Assembly: GCA_965228005.1 (NCBI GenBank) | Contig: CBDDGV010000003.1 | Location: forward strand, 248,001 to 312,000 | Reading direction: 5' to 3' | Source of the DNA: JBCCXZ01 sp965228005 | GTDB taxonomy: Bacteria; Planctomycetota; Planctomycetia; Pirellulales; Lacipirellulaceae | Length of the DNA: 64,000 nucleotides | In this document: positions 28,989-37,924 of the stretch, piece after piece | How positions within the stretch are numbered: the first letter of the stretch is position 1 | Layout of the letters: every line of letters starts with the position of its first letter | Notes under the pieces: generated by a model | Seen by the model: only the letters and a program-made list of their open reading frames with translations | Told to the model about the DNA's origin: nothing | The model's database searches: none | Program-made: the position numbers and the translations under genes

Positions 28989-29815
28989 TGCCCGGTCCAC
29001 TCACCTCCAAACGACTGAAGGGCGCCGCGACGCTCGCCACCGTGCTGGGAGTCGTCTACGCCGAGCGGCTCCGCATCGACTATGCGCTCGGCGACTCGTC
29101 GTTCTTCACCGGATACGTGCTGCTTGGCGCGCTCGTGTTCCTGGCGCTCTACAACACACGCAAGCGGTTCGCCGCCGCCCCGCTGGGCGCTTCGCGGTGG
29201 TGGATGCAGCTGCACGTTTACACCGGTCTCGGTTCGGTCGCCGTATTCCTGATGCACACCGGGCTCCGCTGGCCCGACGGCTGGCTGGAGGGCGCGCTCG
29301 CCGCGCTGTTCGTAGCGACCGCCGCAAGTGGGCTATTGGGCCTGTGGTGGACGCGCACGCTGCCGCCCAAGCTAGCCCGCGTCGGCGAAGAGGTGATCTA
29401 CGAACGCATCCCCGCGCTCCGCAACCAGGTCCGCGAGCTCGCCGAGGAAGCAGTGCTCAGCACCATTGCCGCGACCGGTTCGACGACCCTGGCCGGCGTG
29501 TACTCGAAGCACCTCGCCGCGTACTTCGAGCAGCCCCGCGAGTGGGGCTACCTCTTCTGGCCCACCAACCGCCGCCGCCGCGCGCTGATGGCCGACCTCA
29601 CCGAGGCGAGCCGGTTCCTCTCAGACGCGGAACAATCCGCCGGCGAAGAGCTGTTCGCACTCGTCCGCAAGCGGGACGACCTCGACTACCACGCGGCGCT
29701 GCAGTGGCGGCTCAAGGCTTGGCTGTTCGTGCACATCGCGCTCACCTACCCGCTGCTCGTTCTCGCCTCGGTCCACGGGCTCGTCGCCCATGCGTTCAGC
29801 GGGGGTCTGCCGTGA
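28988..29815 (+). CDS. Di-heme b-type cytochrome membrane subunit
   Basis: A 275-residue membrane protein with about four or five helices. His76 and His90 in one helix and His249 and His263 in the last helix are each 14 residues apart, the classic arrangement for two stacked b hemes in a four-helix bundle (as in NarI and related cytochrome b subunits). A cytosolic or periplasmic loop of about 110 residues separates helices 3 and 4. Its start shares one base with the stop of the ferredoxin gene (TGATG), and its end overlaps the decaheme gene by 4 nt (GTGA), so it is translationally coupled to both. It would carry electrons across the inner membrane, between the ferredoxin fusion and the cytochromes. 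Confidence 0.85.
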   Translation: MPGPLTSKRLKGAATLATVLGVVYAERLRIDYALGDSSFFTGYVLLGALVFLALYNTRKRFAAAPLGASRWWMQLHVYTGLGSVAVFLMHTGLRWPDGWLEGALAALFVATAASGLLGLWWTRTLPPKLARVGEEVIYERIPALRNQVRELAEEAVLSTIAATGSTTLAGVYSKHLAAYFEQPREWGYLFWPTNRRRRALMADLTEASRFLSDAEQSAGEELFALVRKRDDLDYHAALQWRLKAWLFVHIALTYPLLVLASVHGLVAHAFSGGLP

Positions 29816-31767
29816 GAGAGAACCTCCAACAGCAGCAGGGCGACGCCTACGAGCGGCCGAACCAGCCGTGGGTCTGCGGGCAGACCGACACCGGCCAGCC
29901 GTGCCCGACCGGCCCTGCGGCGGGCGGCAGCTGCCCGAAGCTGGCGCTCTGCCGGCCGGTGCGCGACGGCGACCGCTGGCGTTGCAACCGCTCGCCCGAA
30001 CGCGGCGGCCCGTGCCCCGAAGGGCCCGACCCCGACGGCGCATGCACGCACGTCTTGCGGTGTACCCCGGTCCGCACGATGCGCACCGTCCGGGGCCGCA
30101 TCGCCACCACAGTGCTGCTCGCCGCCACCGGCGCTGCGCTGATGCTGCTCAGCAGCGAGCAGCGGAACGCCGTGCTCAAACCGGGCCCGCTCTCGACGCA
30201 CCACGCCCAGATTGTCGATGGGCTCGCGCCGACCGCCAGCTGCGCCACCTGCCACCCCGCGGCCGACGACGGCACGCTCGAGTGGGCCGCGTCGCTGGTG
30301 AGCAGCGACCCCTCCGAGAAGACCCAGACCACGCTCTGCTTGAACTGCCACGGCAAAGATATCCCGCCGCCGGTCGCGACAGGGCCGCACAACTTCGACC
30401 CCGAGGTGCTGCTCGCCGGCGCTACATCTTCGAGTGGTCGCCGGTTCGACCCCCGCGAGCCGCTCGCCTGCTCCGCGTGCCACCGCGAGCACCACGGCGC
30501 GGGCCACGACCTCTCGCTGATGTCCAACCAGAGCTGCCAAGCGTGCCACCAGGAGCGGTACCACAGCTTCGCCGGCGACCACCCCGAGTTCACCGACTGG
30601 CCGCACCGCCGGCGGACGGGCATCGCCTTCGACCACGCCTCGCACCAGCTCAAGCACCACCCCGAGCGGAAGACCGATTTCACCTGTGCGAGCTGCCACG
30701 AGCTCGACCCGACGACCGGCGCGCAGCGTACCCTCGGCTACCTAACGGCGTGCGCCTCGTGCCACGACGAGTCGCTCAACGCCTCGCTCGCCGGGGGAGT
30801 GCCGCTCTTGTCGCTGCCGATGCTCGACACGGTGCAGATCGAAACCGACGGACACGAGCTGCCCGGCTGGCCCGAGTCGCTCGACGGCGACTTCGACGGC
30901 ATGCTCCCCATGCCCGCGAAGCTGCTGCTGCTGGCCGACCCCGACCCGTGCGAGGCGATCGACCAGCTCGGCCCGCGGTTCGACTTCTTCGACGTCGACC
31001 CCGACGACCGCGACAACGTCGCCGCCGCTGCTGCAGTTGCTTGCGGCATCCAGCGACTCGTCGACGCGGTCGCCGCCGAAGGGCAAGCCGCCCTCGGCGC
31101 CGCTGCAGCGCGGCTGGTGGGGCGTGAGCTTGCGCCCGAAGAAGTAAACCGCCTTGCCGCCGGCCTTTCGCCCGCCACAGTCGGCCAACTCGCCGCCGCA
31201 TTGCGAGACGAACCGCCAGCCGATTCACGCGCGGGAACCAAACCCGTCGGCGGCTGGGTGTGGGACCACACGCTCGCCGTGCTCCGCTACCACCCCGCGG
31301 GGCACGACGACGCTTGGCTCGCCGCGTGGCTCGACCTCGCCGCCGAAGCCGCCGGCGGCGAACTCGGCCACTTAGTCGAGCCGCTCCTCATCGAAGCGAT
31401 GGCCCCCACCGCCCCCGGCCAGTGCGGCAGCTGCCACAGCCTCGACCAACGGGCCGACGGCCGTTGGCACATCCACTGGCAGGCCTCCACCGGCCGCGCC
31501 GGCAAGCCGTTCACCAAGTTCTCCCACCGCCCGCACGTCCTGCAGCCGCTGCTGGCCGACTGCTCCGCCTGCCACACGGTCGACGCCGCGGCGAGCGTCT
31601 CCGCCAGCTACACCGGCCACGACCCGCACCAGTTCACGCCGGGTTTCCTGCCGGTCGAGAAGAACCTCTGCGCCTCCTGCCACACCCCTCAAGCCGCGGG
31701 GGATAGTTGCCAGAAGTGCCACAATTATCATGTGGGTGGGAGTGGGAGCGTGGAGTGGGAGCGATAG
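29812..31767 (+). CDS. Decaheme c-type cytochrome with duplicated Cys4 module and membrane anchor
   Basis: A 651-residue protein with ten CxxCH heme motifs (CATCH, CLNCH, CSACH, CQACH, CASCH twice, CGSCH, CSACH, CASCH, CQKCH) on the outer side of a single membrane helix (about residues 97-115). Before the helix, eight cysteines (22, 31, 41, 47 and 58, 68, 78, 84) form two copies of a C-x8/9-C-x9-C-x5-C unit, each around a PCPxGP motif. That N-terminal part would stay in the cytosol and could bind a metal cluster. The GTG start overlaps the preceding cytochrome b gene (GTGA). A middle domain (about residues 345-535) has no hemes. It probably receives electrons from the b-type subunit. Confidence 0.85.
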   Translation: MRENLQQQQGDAYERPNQPWVCGQTDTGQPCPTGPAAGGSCPKLALCRPVRDGDRWRCNRSPERGGPCPEGPDPDGACTHVLRCTPVRTMRTVRGRIATTVLLAATGAALMLLSSEQRNAVLKPGPLSTHHAQIVDGLAPTASCATCHPAADDGTLEWAASLVSSDPSEKTQTTLCLNCHGKDIPPPVATGPHNFDPEVLLAGATSSSGRRFDPREPLACSACHREHHGAGHDLSLMSNQSCQACHQERYHSFAGDHPEFTDWPHRRRTGIAFDHASHQLKHHPERKTDFTCASCHELDPTTGAQRTLGYLTACASCHDESLNASLAGGVPLLSLPMLDTVQIETDGHELPGWPESLDGDFDGMLPMPAKLLLLADPDPCEAIDQLGPRFDFFDVDPDDRDNVAAAAAVACGIQRLVDAVAAEGQAALGAAAARLVGRELAPEEVNRLAAGLSPATVGQLAAALRDEPPADSRAGTKPVGGWVWDHTLAVLRYHPAGHDDAWLAAWLDLAAEAAGGELGHLVEPLLIEAMAPTAPGQCGSCHSLDQRADGRWHIHWQASTGRAGKPFTKFSHRPHVLQPLLADCSACHTVDAAASVSASYTGHDPHQFTPGFLPVEKNLCASCHTPQAAGDSCQKCHNYHVGGSGSVEWER

Positions 31768-31866
31768 CACCTATCAATGTCCTGTTTGATGCTGCCGAGA
31801 GGGTCGGTACAGTACGCGCCGCTTCACTCGCAGCGATCTGAACGAACCCCATGGGGAGTAACGCAG

Positions 31867-32319
31867 TTGAACGCACTAGTTCTCACATGCCTCGGCGGCG
31901 TCGCGCTCGCCGTGGTCACCTATGAGTCGCCGCCCGAAGCTTCGAGAACTCCAGGCCGCGATGTGTTCGACCATTCGTCGATCGCATGGAACCTGCCTCC
32001 GGAGTATCGGTCGCCAAACCTGCGGGCAGAAGTCGACATGAATTGCAGCGATCTCCCCCTCAGGGATCTTCTTTCCGGCCTAGCAAAGCAAGCAAGAGCC
32101 ACAGTCTTCTTCGATGAGCGCAAGATAGCAAATACGAAAGCCGCACTTGCTGAGCCTATGGACATAAAGATCGACCAGAAGATCACGCTTTACTCGGCAC
32201 TGGCCCTCGCCTTGGAAGATAGGGAGCTGGCGTACTACATCAAGGATGGGGAAATCGTCATAACGAACAAGTCTTTCGTCGTAAGCCCTCGGGGAGTTCG
32301 GAACCGCCCCGACAAGTAG
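31867..32319 (+). CDS. Small exported protein with secretin/STN-like domain
   Basis: A 150-residue protein. It has a short hydrophobic N-terminus (ALVLTCLGGVALAVVTY) and then a single domain of the type found in secretin N-terminal (STN) regions: LPLRDLLSGLAKQARATVFFDERKI, then IDQKITLYSALALALEDRELAYYIKDGEIVITNK. In planctomycetes this domain occurs alone or repeated in exported proteins of unknown role. The TTG at 31867 is preferred because GGGGAG lies about ten bases upstream and the signal segment starts there; ATG at 31777 would add 30 poorly supported residues. Confidence 0.6.
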   Translation: MNALVLTCLGGVALAVVTYESPPEASRTPGRDVFDHSSIAWNLPPEYRSPNLRAEVDMNCSDLPLRDLLSGLAKQARATVFFDERKIANTKAALAEPMDIKIDQKITLYSALALALEDRELAYYIKDGEIVITNKSFVVSPRGVRNRPDK

Positions 32320-32392
32320 AGTCGAAACAAGCAGGATGAGTGCGAGAACCGATCCTGGCTTACCGGATCCCAGCGCATTCCGTGTGTCTGCG

Positions 32393-32890
32393 TCATGCAA
32401 CCTGATACCAACTCGGCAAGCCAAGTTCACGGCGTATCTGGGAAAGCTGTCCCATATGCAGGGCAATGTGAGTGGTATACACGTGGCCGAGCAAGTCACC
32501 AACGGTTGGCAGCTCATCGACCAGAAACGGCGTCTGCTGCTTCTGCATGAGTGTTTGGCTATCGGCTTCAAGGACTCTCGTTCTCAAAGCGTCGCCAGTC
32601 GTCCGCAGATGAGCTATCAAGTCGCGCTGCGAACGCCCGTCGTCTCCCACCGAGCCTCCAGCACTACCGGGGCCGTACGTGGGCATCATGGCGTTAAGCT
32701 CCTCCGTCGGCGTGCCCAAGAGCATGAGTCCGAAGTCCATGCCCAGCGCGAGGTGCCCCACAATCCACTTCGGGCTGTTCGCCCCGCCGCTGGCAACGTC
32801 GAACTGCTCGGATGGAATGCCTTCTGCCATCTCCGCCGCCATCTTCCGGGTTAGGTCAAACAGCTTGGTCATTGTTTGCCATTCGGCCAT
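32393..32890 (-). CDS. DinB-like metal-dependent protein
   Basis: A 165-residue four-helix-bundle protein of the DinB/YfiT superfamily. Metal-ligand His residues are expected in WIVGHLALGMDFG and in HVYTTHIALHMGQLSQIRRELG. The family includes thiol transferases and many proteins of unknown activity. The ATG at 32890 follows AAGGAGG at good distance, one of the clearest ribosome sites here; the longer open frame to 33028 is not used. It runs divergently from the small gene at 32980. Confidence 0.85.
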   Translation of the reverse strand: MAEWQTMTKLFDLTRKMAAEMAEGIPSEQFDVASGGANSPKWIVGHLALGMDFGLMLLGTPTEELNAMMPTYGPGSAGGSVGDDGRSQRDLIAHLRTTGDALRTRVLEADSQTLMQKQQTPFLVDELPTVGDLLGHVYTTHIALHMGQLSQIRRELGLPSWYQVA

Positions 32891-32979
32891 AATCAAACCT
32901 CCTTGGTGTCTACTGTTGTGTAGGATGAGCGGGTATACATCATTTTCTCTCAGCCAATCTTGGTCAGAGGGTAATTCCC

Positions 32980-33270
32980 GTGACAAAGAAGAAGACGGCA
33001 CTACTTGTAGCATTGATCGTTGCAGCACCCTTTGCCTACTACTTCATCAGTCGGCAGGTCTACTTGAGTGCAGCTAGAGCCGCTTTCCCTCAGCTCCCCG
33101 TGGGCGCCGATTGCTACTATCTCCCGTGGCCCATCGGCCCAGCAGTGATTGGCTTCTTGCCGCCTAGTCACCCTGTTTACATGAACCGAGGATCTATCCC
33201 TCGAAGCTCGAACGGGCAGGATCTGATCATCCACGATTCTGATGGGTCATTCATTATCAGACCGGAGTAG
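32980..33270 (+). CDS. Small single-pass membrane protein
   Basis: A 96-residue protein of unknown function with one membrane helix (about residues 6-24, ALLVALIVAAPFAYYFI) and a short soluble tail rich in Pro, Gly and aromatic residues. The GTG at 32980 follows AGAGGG. Base composition is somewhat more A/T-rich than the neighbours. It ends just before a hairpin repeat. Confidence 0.45.
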   Translation: MTKKKTALLVALIVAAPFAYYFISRQVYLSAARAAFPQLPVGADCYYLPWPIGPAVIGFLPPSHPVYMNRGSIPRSSNGQDLIIHDSDGSFIIRPE

Positions 33271-33278
33271 TTGCAATC

Positions 33279-33298
33279 GATGGGTGCGAGCACCCATC
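33279..33298. terminator. Hairpin between convergent genes
   Basis: GATGGGTG (33279-33286) pairs with CACCCATC (33291-33298) around the loop CGAG. It sits in the 43-bp gap between convergent genes and may end both transcripts. The flanks (AATC before and CTAC after) resemble the dispersed hairpin repeat at 2522. Confidence 0.55.
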
Positions 33299-33313
33299 CT
33301 ACTCCGCCCTCCT

Positions 33314-35053
33314 TCAGAACTTCCGCCTGAGCTCCACCCGCCCGCCGAAGATGTCGTCGGCGTTCTCGAGCCAGCCGTGCATCGCGTCGGCACGCACCAG
33401 CCAGGCGTTGTTGAGCGCCTTCTGGTACCGCACGCCGAAGGCGTACTGGTCGCCGGCCACGGCCGAGCCGCTCATCACCTGCACCGTGGCCAGTTCCAGC
33501 AGCAGCTGCTGCCGGTAGTCGTACCCCAACAGGTCGATGCCCACGGCGCCGCCGTAGGTGTCGTTCGCCGTGTCGTCGAGGAAGGGGTAGCCGGTGAGGA
33601 AGTCGGTCTCGAAGTTGATGCCCGTGTTCCGCAGAGGCCCCGTGAGCCGCGCCGCCGGGCGGGGCGTGCCGAAGCCGGCGAAGAGGTTCGCGTAAGGCAC
33701 CACGTTGTACGGCAGGCGGGTGAGGAAGCTGTTCTCCATCAGCAACAGCACGCCGTCGGCCGAGCGGGCGTCGCGGGGGCCGTCCTGCCCGGTGTTCACG
33801 ATCGTCCGCACGGAGTTGGACACCAGGTTGAGGTACCGCCGCGTGTAGGACGCCGCGAAGCTGTGGTGCGAGCGCCCCAGGTTCTGGCTGTCGTCTAGGA
33901 AGGCGTACCCCGCCTCGATGTACCCGCCGCGGCGTTCGATGAACGTGGTGAACCCGACGATGCTCCCCGCGTTGTTGTCGCCGCCGAAGCCGGCGTTCGT
34001 GATCTCATCGAAGCCGATGAACACGGTCGTATCGAAGTTCGAGAAATCCCACCCCGGGCTGTTCCGCGCGGGGATCGTCGCCGCCGCGCCCACGAAGGCG
34101 TCCTCGACCCAGATGCCGTTCTGGAACAAGAGCGGGATCAGCCCCACCGTGAACGGCAGGTCGAACGGCGCCTCGATGCCCGTGAGCCCGCCGACGAGGT
34201 AACCCAGGTCGCCCTCGAAGAACGCGGCGTCGGTCCGCTCGTCCCAGCCGTCCCAGGCGTCGACCCAATCGGTGTTGTCGCCGTCGAACACCACGCCGAC
34301 GAAATCGACGTTGCGTCGGTCCAGCGGACCCCAGAACGCGTGGAACCGCCCGGTGCCGGTCACCGCGAAGTCGATGTCGAGGTTCAGCCGGTTGGCCCAC
34401 ACGGTCCGCTCGTTGCCGTTGAACCGATTCGTGGCCACCGCGGTGCGGAAGTCGCCGTAGACGTACAGCTTCGGCTGCACCAGGTTGGTCGGCCCCAGGA
34501 AGTCGAGCGACGGCGGGATCGGCCCCCGGTCGTAGAACGGTAGGCCAAGCTCGACCAGCGGCCGCGGGTTGTAGACCGGCTTCTTCCCGCCGTAGATGCG
34601 CAGCTCGGCGTTCGCGTCCCAGCCGAAGTGCTCGTAGAACGGGTCGGGGCTGAAGTCGCCCGTCGAAGAAATCACTTCGTGCGACCGCGGGTCGTGCCCG
34701 TGCGGGTGGACGCGCATCACCTGCCCCGGGTGCTCCGAGGGAGCGGGCAGCTGCTCCCAAGGCGGCGCGTGCGCCGAGACCACGCCCGCAGGGATCGGCG
34801 CCCCCCGCGCGACGCCGTGGCGGGTGATGCTCCGCAGGTACCCCGGCGCCGCGGGCGGACCCACGCTGGGCGGCCCGAAGCAGGGCGAACCCACCGGCGG
34901 CAGCCGCACGAGGATCTCCTCGCGCGAAGGCGGTGGCAAGCAAACGGGCCCCTCAAACAAAGGCTCCGCAGCGCGCGTCCCCTGCGCAGCGGTCACCCCC
35001 AGCAGCAGCGCCGCCAAGAGCTTCCAGCCAGTGTTTGGAATCCAATCAATCAC
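33314..35053 (-). CDS. Large outer-membrane beta-barrel protein with Pro-rich N-terminus
   Basis: A 579-residue exported protein. A signal segment (WKLLAALLLGVTAAQGTRAA) precedes a 110-residue Pro/Gly-rich stretch (LPPPSREEILVRLPPVGSPCFGPPSVGPPAAPGY) and a barrel-like region with alternating hydrophobic strands (LYVYGDFRTAVATNRFNG, RLNLDIDFAVTGTGRFHAFWG, YQKALNNAWLVRADAMHGWLEN) ending in Phe, as outer-membrane proteins do. Similar proteins are frequent in planctomycetes; the function is likely transport or structural. The GTG at 35053 is chosen because it precedes the signal segment; the open frame further up runs through the repeat at 35070. Confidence 0.7.
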   Translation of the reverse strand: MIDWIPNTGWKLLAALLLGVTAAQGTRAAEPLFEGPVCLPPPSREEILVRLPPVGSPCFGPPSVGPPAAPGYLRSITRHGVARGAPIPAGVVSAHAPPWEQLPAPSEHPGQVMRVHPHGHDPRSHEVISSTGDFSPDPFYEHFGWDANAELRIYGGKKPVYNPRPLVELGLPFYDRGPIPPSLDFLGPTNLVQPKLYVYGDFRTAVATNRFNGNERTVWANRLNLDIDFAVTGTGRFHAFWGPLDRRNVDFVGVVFDGDNTDWVDAWDGWDERTDAAFFEGDLGYLVGGLTGIEAPFDLPFTVGLIPLLFQNGIWVEDAFVGAAATIPARNSPGWDFSNFDTTVFIGFDEITNAGFGGDNNAGSIVGFTTFIERRGGYIEAGYAFLDDSQNLGRSHHSFAASYTRRYLNLVSNSVRTIVNTGQDGPRDARSADGVLLLMENSFLTRLPYNVVPYANLFAGFGTPRPAARLTGPLRNTGINFETDFLTGYPFLDDTANDTYGGAVGIDLLGYDYRQQLLLELATVQVMSGSAVAGDQYAFGVRYQKALNNAWLVRADAMHGWLENADDIFGGRVELRRKF

Positions 35054-35069
35054 CAAGCATTGCCTCAGG

Positions 35070-35146
35070 TTTGTGGGAGGCCTCTCTGAGGCCGATTTCG
35101 GCCTGCCATTCAGAGCGCAATCGGGCTCGGAGAGCCCTCCCACAAT
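35070..35146. repeat. Inverted pair of the dispersed hairpin repeat
   Basis: The left unit TTTGTGGGAGGCCTCTCTGA and following GGCCGATT (35070-35097) and the right unit (AATCGGGCTCGGAGAGCCCT, then CCCACAATT, 35119-35147) are imperfect complements and can form one long stem. The right unit is almost identical to those at 2522 and 15580. It lies upstream of the large barrel gene, on its template side. Confidence 0.75.
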
Positions 35147-35148
35147 TC

Positions 35149-35203
<55 letters not shown>

Positions 35204-35227
35204 CCTCCCACTCCCTCTCCCACCTCC

Positions 35228-37663
35228 TCACTCAATCCGAAACGTCACCGAAGACTGATGAAAATCACAAATCCCCTCGTTCATCGCCCGTTGCATCTCC
35301 ATCGTGGCGTTGACGAACCGCATGAAGTAGATAGGCTCGGCCCGGCTCCGCATGCGGAAGCTCAGCCGGTAGCAGCCCGGCTCGGTCAGCAGGTGCTTGG
35401 GGATCTTGTACGGCACGCGGCGTGAGCCGAGCGGCGCGAGCGAACGCCCCTCCATCCGGATGAACGGCGGGTGGTTCATCGTGCTGATGGGCTGCACCCC
35501 CGGCCGCAGGAAGGGCAGGGGGTCGAACGACACGTTCACCGGCAGCGGGAACTCCCGGTCGGCGCCCTTGACGCTCGTGATCAGGAACATCGTCTGCAAG
35601 TTGAACAGCTGCGTGTCGAACGGCACCTGCTTGTGCCGCACGCCGATCGAGTGGATGTCGGCCACGTCGCCCCAGCGGTCGGTGTAGCCCGACTCCCAGA
35701 GCCGGTTGCCCCGCGGGCCGATCAGCACGACGTTCGCCCACAACTGCGGCTGGGCGCCGAGCGAGCCGGTCGGCAGGTTGTGCCCTTCGTTGGTGTTGGT
35801 CACCACGTAGTGCAGCCGCAGGTCGCGGCCCCGCACCAGCGGCGTATCGAAGTACGGCCCGTCGACGTGCGAGCCGTTCTCCAGCACCCGCTGGCGGGTG
35901 AGGTCCTTCGCGTCGAGCACCTTCTGGTTGTCATCGATGATCTCGCGGGCGTCGTACCGGTCGTCGACGTTGGCCCACACCGGCGGGAAGTGCGCAATGA
36001 ACTCGCCCCGCGCGAGCGCGTCTTCAAACAAGTCCGTGCCCCAGCCGGCCCGGTAGTCGAATTGCAGCCACTGGTCGATCGACCAACGCTTCGCGTCGGG
36101 GTTGAACGGGAACACGCCCGGGTGGGCGATCGAATAACCCGGTCCGTAGAACAGGTGGTTGGAGTGTTTACGGTTTTGTGAGACTGTTTTCTTCGCCACC
36201 ACCGCCGCCGCGCCGTACTCGTAGCCGCTCGGCACGCCGGGGATGCGGCCCATGTGGCAGTCTTGGCAGGAGATGCCCTTCTTGCACGCGGGCGACGCCC
36301 GGTACTGCTCCCACACCACTTCCAGCTTGATGCCAGGCTGCACCGCCACTTGGTGGCAGGAGACGCAGAACTCCGGCTTGCTGAGCTGGTCGAAGTACTT
36401 CCCCCAAATGTGGATCGGCTGCCCGGGCCCCTTCTGGTGGGGCGAGGTCTTCACCTTGTAGTGGTCGGCGTTCGCAATGACCTGTGCGACCCCGCCGCCG
36501 CCGATCGAGCCGTACACCGGCGCGTAGATGTTGCCGGGCTCAATCCGCCGCTCACCGTTCACCTTGCCGTAGCGGTGGTTCACGCGGTGGCAGGCGATGC
36601 AGGTGACGCCCTCGCGGGCCACGGGCGGGATGTCCCACATCGGGGACGTGCGGTCGATGCCCAGGCTGGTGCCCACGGGCGAATGGCACCGGTAGCAGAA
36701 GTAGCCGACCGTGCCGCGGGAGATCTCGCTGATCGTCTGCTCGAACTTGTGGAACATCGGCGAGACGAACGCGTAGGCGTGGCTCGACACCCGCCACTCG
36801 TTGTAGATCTTCTCGTGGCACGTGCGGCACGTTTCGGCGGAGGGGTACAACTCGTCGGCGAGGAACTCGCAGTAGGTCTTCTGCTCGCCCGGCTTCGCCG
36901 GCGGGGCAGCGGTGTGGGAGGGCAACGAGTGCGGCGCCGGCGGCGTTACCGCGGCGGGCGTGGGGATGGTCTCCACTGGGCCCTCTTCCGCCGCTCCGCT
37001 CGTTGGCACGTCCCCTCCAATGAGGTCGCTCCGATCGCGGAGCAGTTCCAACAGCCGCTCGGTCTCGCTTTGCGGAGCCGCCTCATCGGCAGCGGCGGGC
37101 TCTTCCAGCAGCAGGTCTTTTTCCAGGAGCAGGTCGTCGTCGACCAGAACCGGAGACTCTTCCACCGCAACCGGTACAGGTTCGGGTGTGGGTGCGGGTT
37201 GGAACTCGATCTCGGGCTCAGGCTCTGCTACAAGATCGGGCTCGACCGATTCATCGGGCGGGCTCTCGGTTTCGACCGGTACGAGCAACAAGTCCTCCGC
37301 ACCTCCGAGCAGGTCGTCCGGGTCGTCCGCTGAAGTAGCGACCGCCCGCGGCTGAAGCGCGACCCGCAACTCCGCTTCCGCGGAGGCTTGCTCCACCAAG
37401 TCATCGTGCGTCGGCGGCCCGAGCGCATCGTCCCCTTCCTCCGCGAGCACCATCCACCCCGGGCACCCCGCGCCGGCGAGCATCGCCTCGATCCGCTCGG
37501 CGCGCGCCGGGGCGATGGTCTGTGCGACTTCAGCAGTCTCAGTCGAATCACCCGCTGGTTCTTTGGACGGCGGAGCCAACCAAGCCGCCAGCGCGGCCGC
37601 CGACAAGGTGAAGGCCACGGCCATCCACGGCGTAGAACGGGTGCGCCGGCGCGTAGATTTCAT
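35228..37663 (-). CDS. Pentaheme c-type cytochrome with long acidic/Pro-rich linker
   Basis: An 811-residue protein. It has an N-terminal membrane anchor (about residues 13-32), then about 240 residues rich in Glu, Asp, Pro and Leu with no globular pattern, and then a cytochrome c554-like core with five CxxCH sites (CRTCH, CYRCH, CIACH, CVSCH, CQDCH). The core opens with AETCRTCHEKIYNEWRVSSHAYAF, typical of the family. A 300-residue beta-rich C-terminal domain without hemes follows (LRLHYVVTNTNEGHNLPTGS, then YRLSFRMRSRAEP). The core would face the periplasm. The ATG at 37663 (MKST) or 37672 (MTHM) are both possible starts. It could work with the cytochrome cluster 3.5 kb upstream, but is on the other strand. 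Confidence 0.85.
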   Translation of the reverse strand: MKSTRRRTRSTPWMAVAFTLSAAALAAWLAPPSKEPAGDSTETAEVAQTIAPARAERIEAMLAGAGCPGWMVLAEEGDDALGPPTHDDLVEQASAEAELRVALQPRAVATSADDPDDLLGGAEDLLLVPVETESPPDESVEPDLVAEPEPEIEFQPAPTPEPVPVAVEESPVLVDDDLLLEKDLLLEEPAAADEAAPQSETERLLELLRDRSDLIGGDVPTSGAAEEGPVETIPTPAAVTPPAPHSLPSHTAAPPAKPGEQKTYCEFLADELYPSAETCRTCHEKIYNEWRVSSHAYAFVSPMFHKFEQTISEISRGTVGYFCYRCHSPVGTSLGIDRTSPMWDIPPVAREGVTCIACHRVNHRYGKVNGERRIEPGNIYAPVYGSIGGGGVAQVIANADHYKVKTSPHQKGPGQPIHIWGKYFDQLSKPEFCVSCHQVAVQPGIKLEVVWEQYRASPACKKGISCQDCHMGRIPGVPSGYEYGAAAVVAKKTVSQNRKHSNHLFYGPGYSIAHPGVFPFNPDAKRWSIDQWLQFDYRAGWGTDLFEDALARGEFIAHFPPVWANVDDRYDAREIIDDNQKVLDAKDLTRQRVLENGSHVDGPYFDTPLVRGRDLRLHYVVTNTNEGHNLPTGSLGAQPQLWANVVLIGPRGNRLWESGYTDRWGDVADIHSIGVRHKQVPFDTQLFNLQTMFLITSVKGADREFPLPVNVSFDPLPFLRPGVQPISTMNHPPFIRMEGRSLAPLGSRRVPYKIPKHLLTEPGCYRLSFRMRSRAEPIYFMRFVNATMEMQRAMNEGICDFHQSSVTFRIE

Positions 37664-37924
37664 GTGAGTCATGCGAGGCAGGCAGCGGTCGACAGCATTG
37701 CAAGCACAATCCGCACAAGCGGACCGATCCACAACGTGCCATCGAACCGCGACTCCCCGCACATTGAGCAGCGGCCCCGCCGCCGTTAAACCTTGCCAGC
37801 ACTAGATTCGCGGTTGCCCGAACCCGCCCGGTTCGGCTCGAATCGCCGCCGCTTCCGTCCGCACCGCGCGACGCGTACGATGAGCAGACCCCCGCCGCTA
37901 GCAACCCGCAGAGAGGACCGTCCC

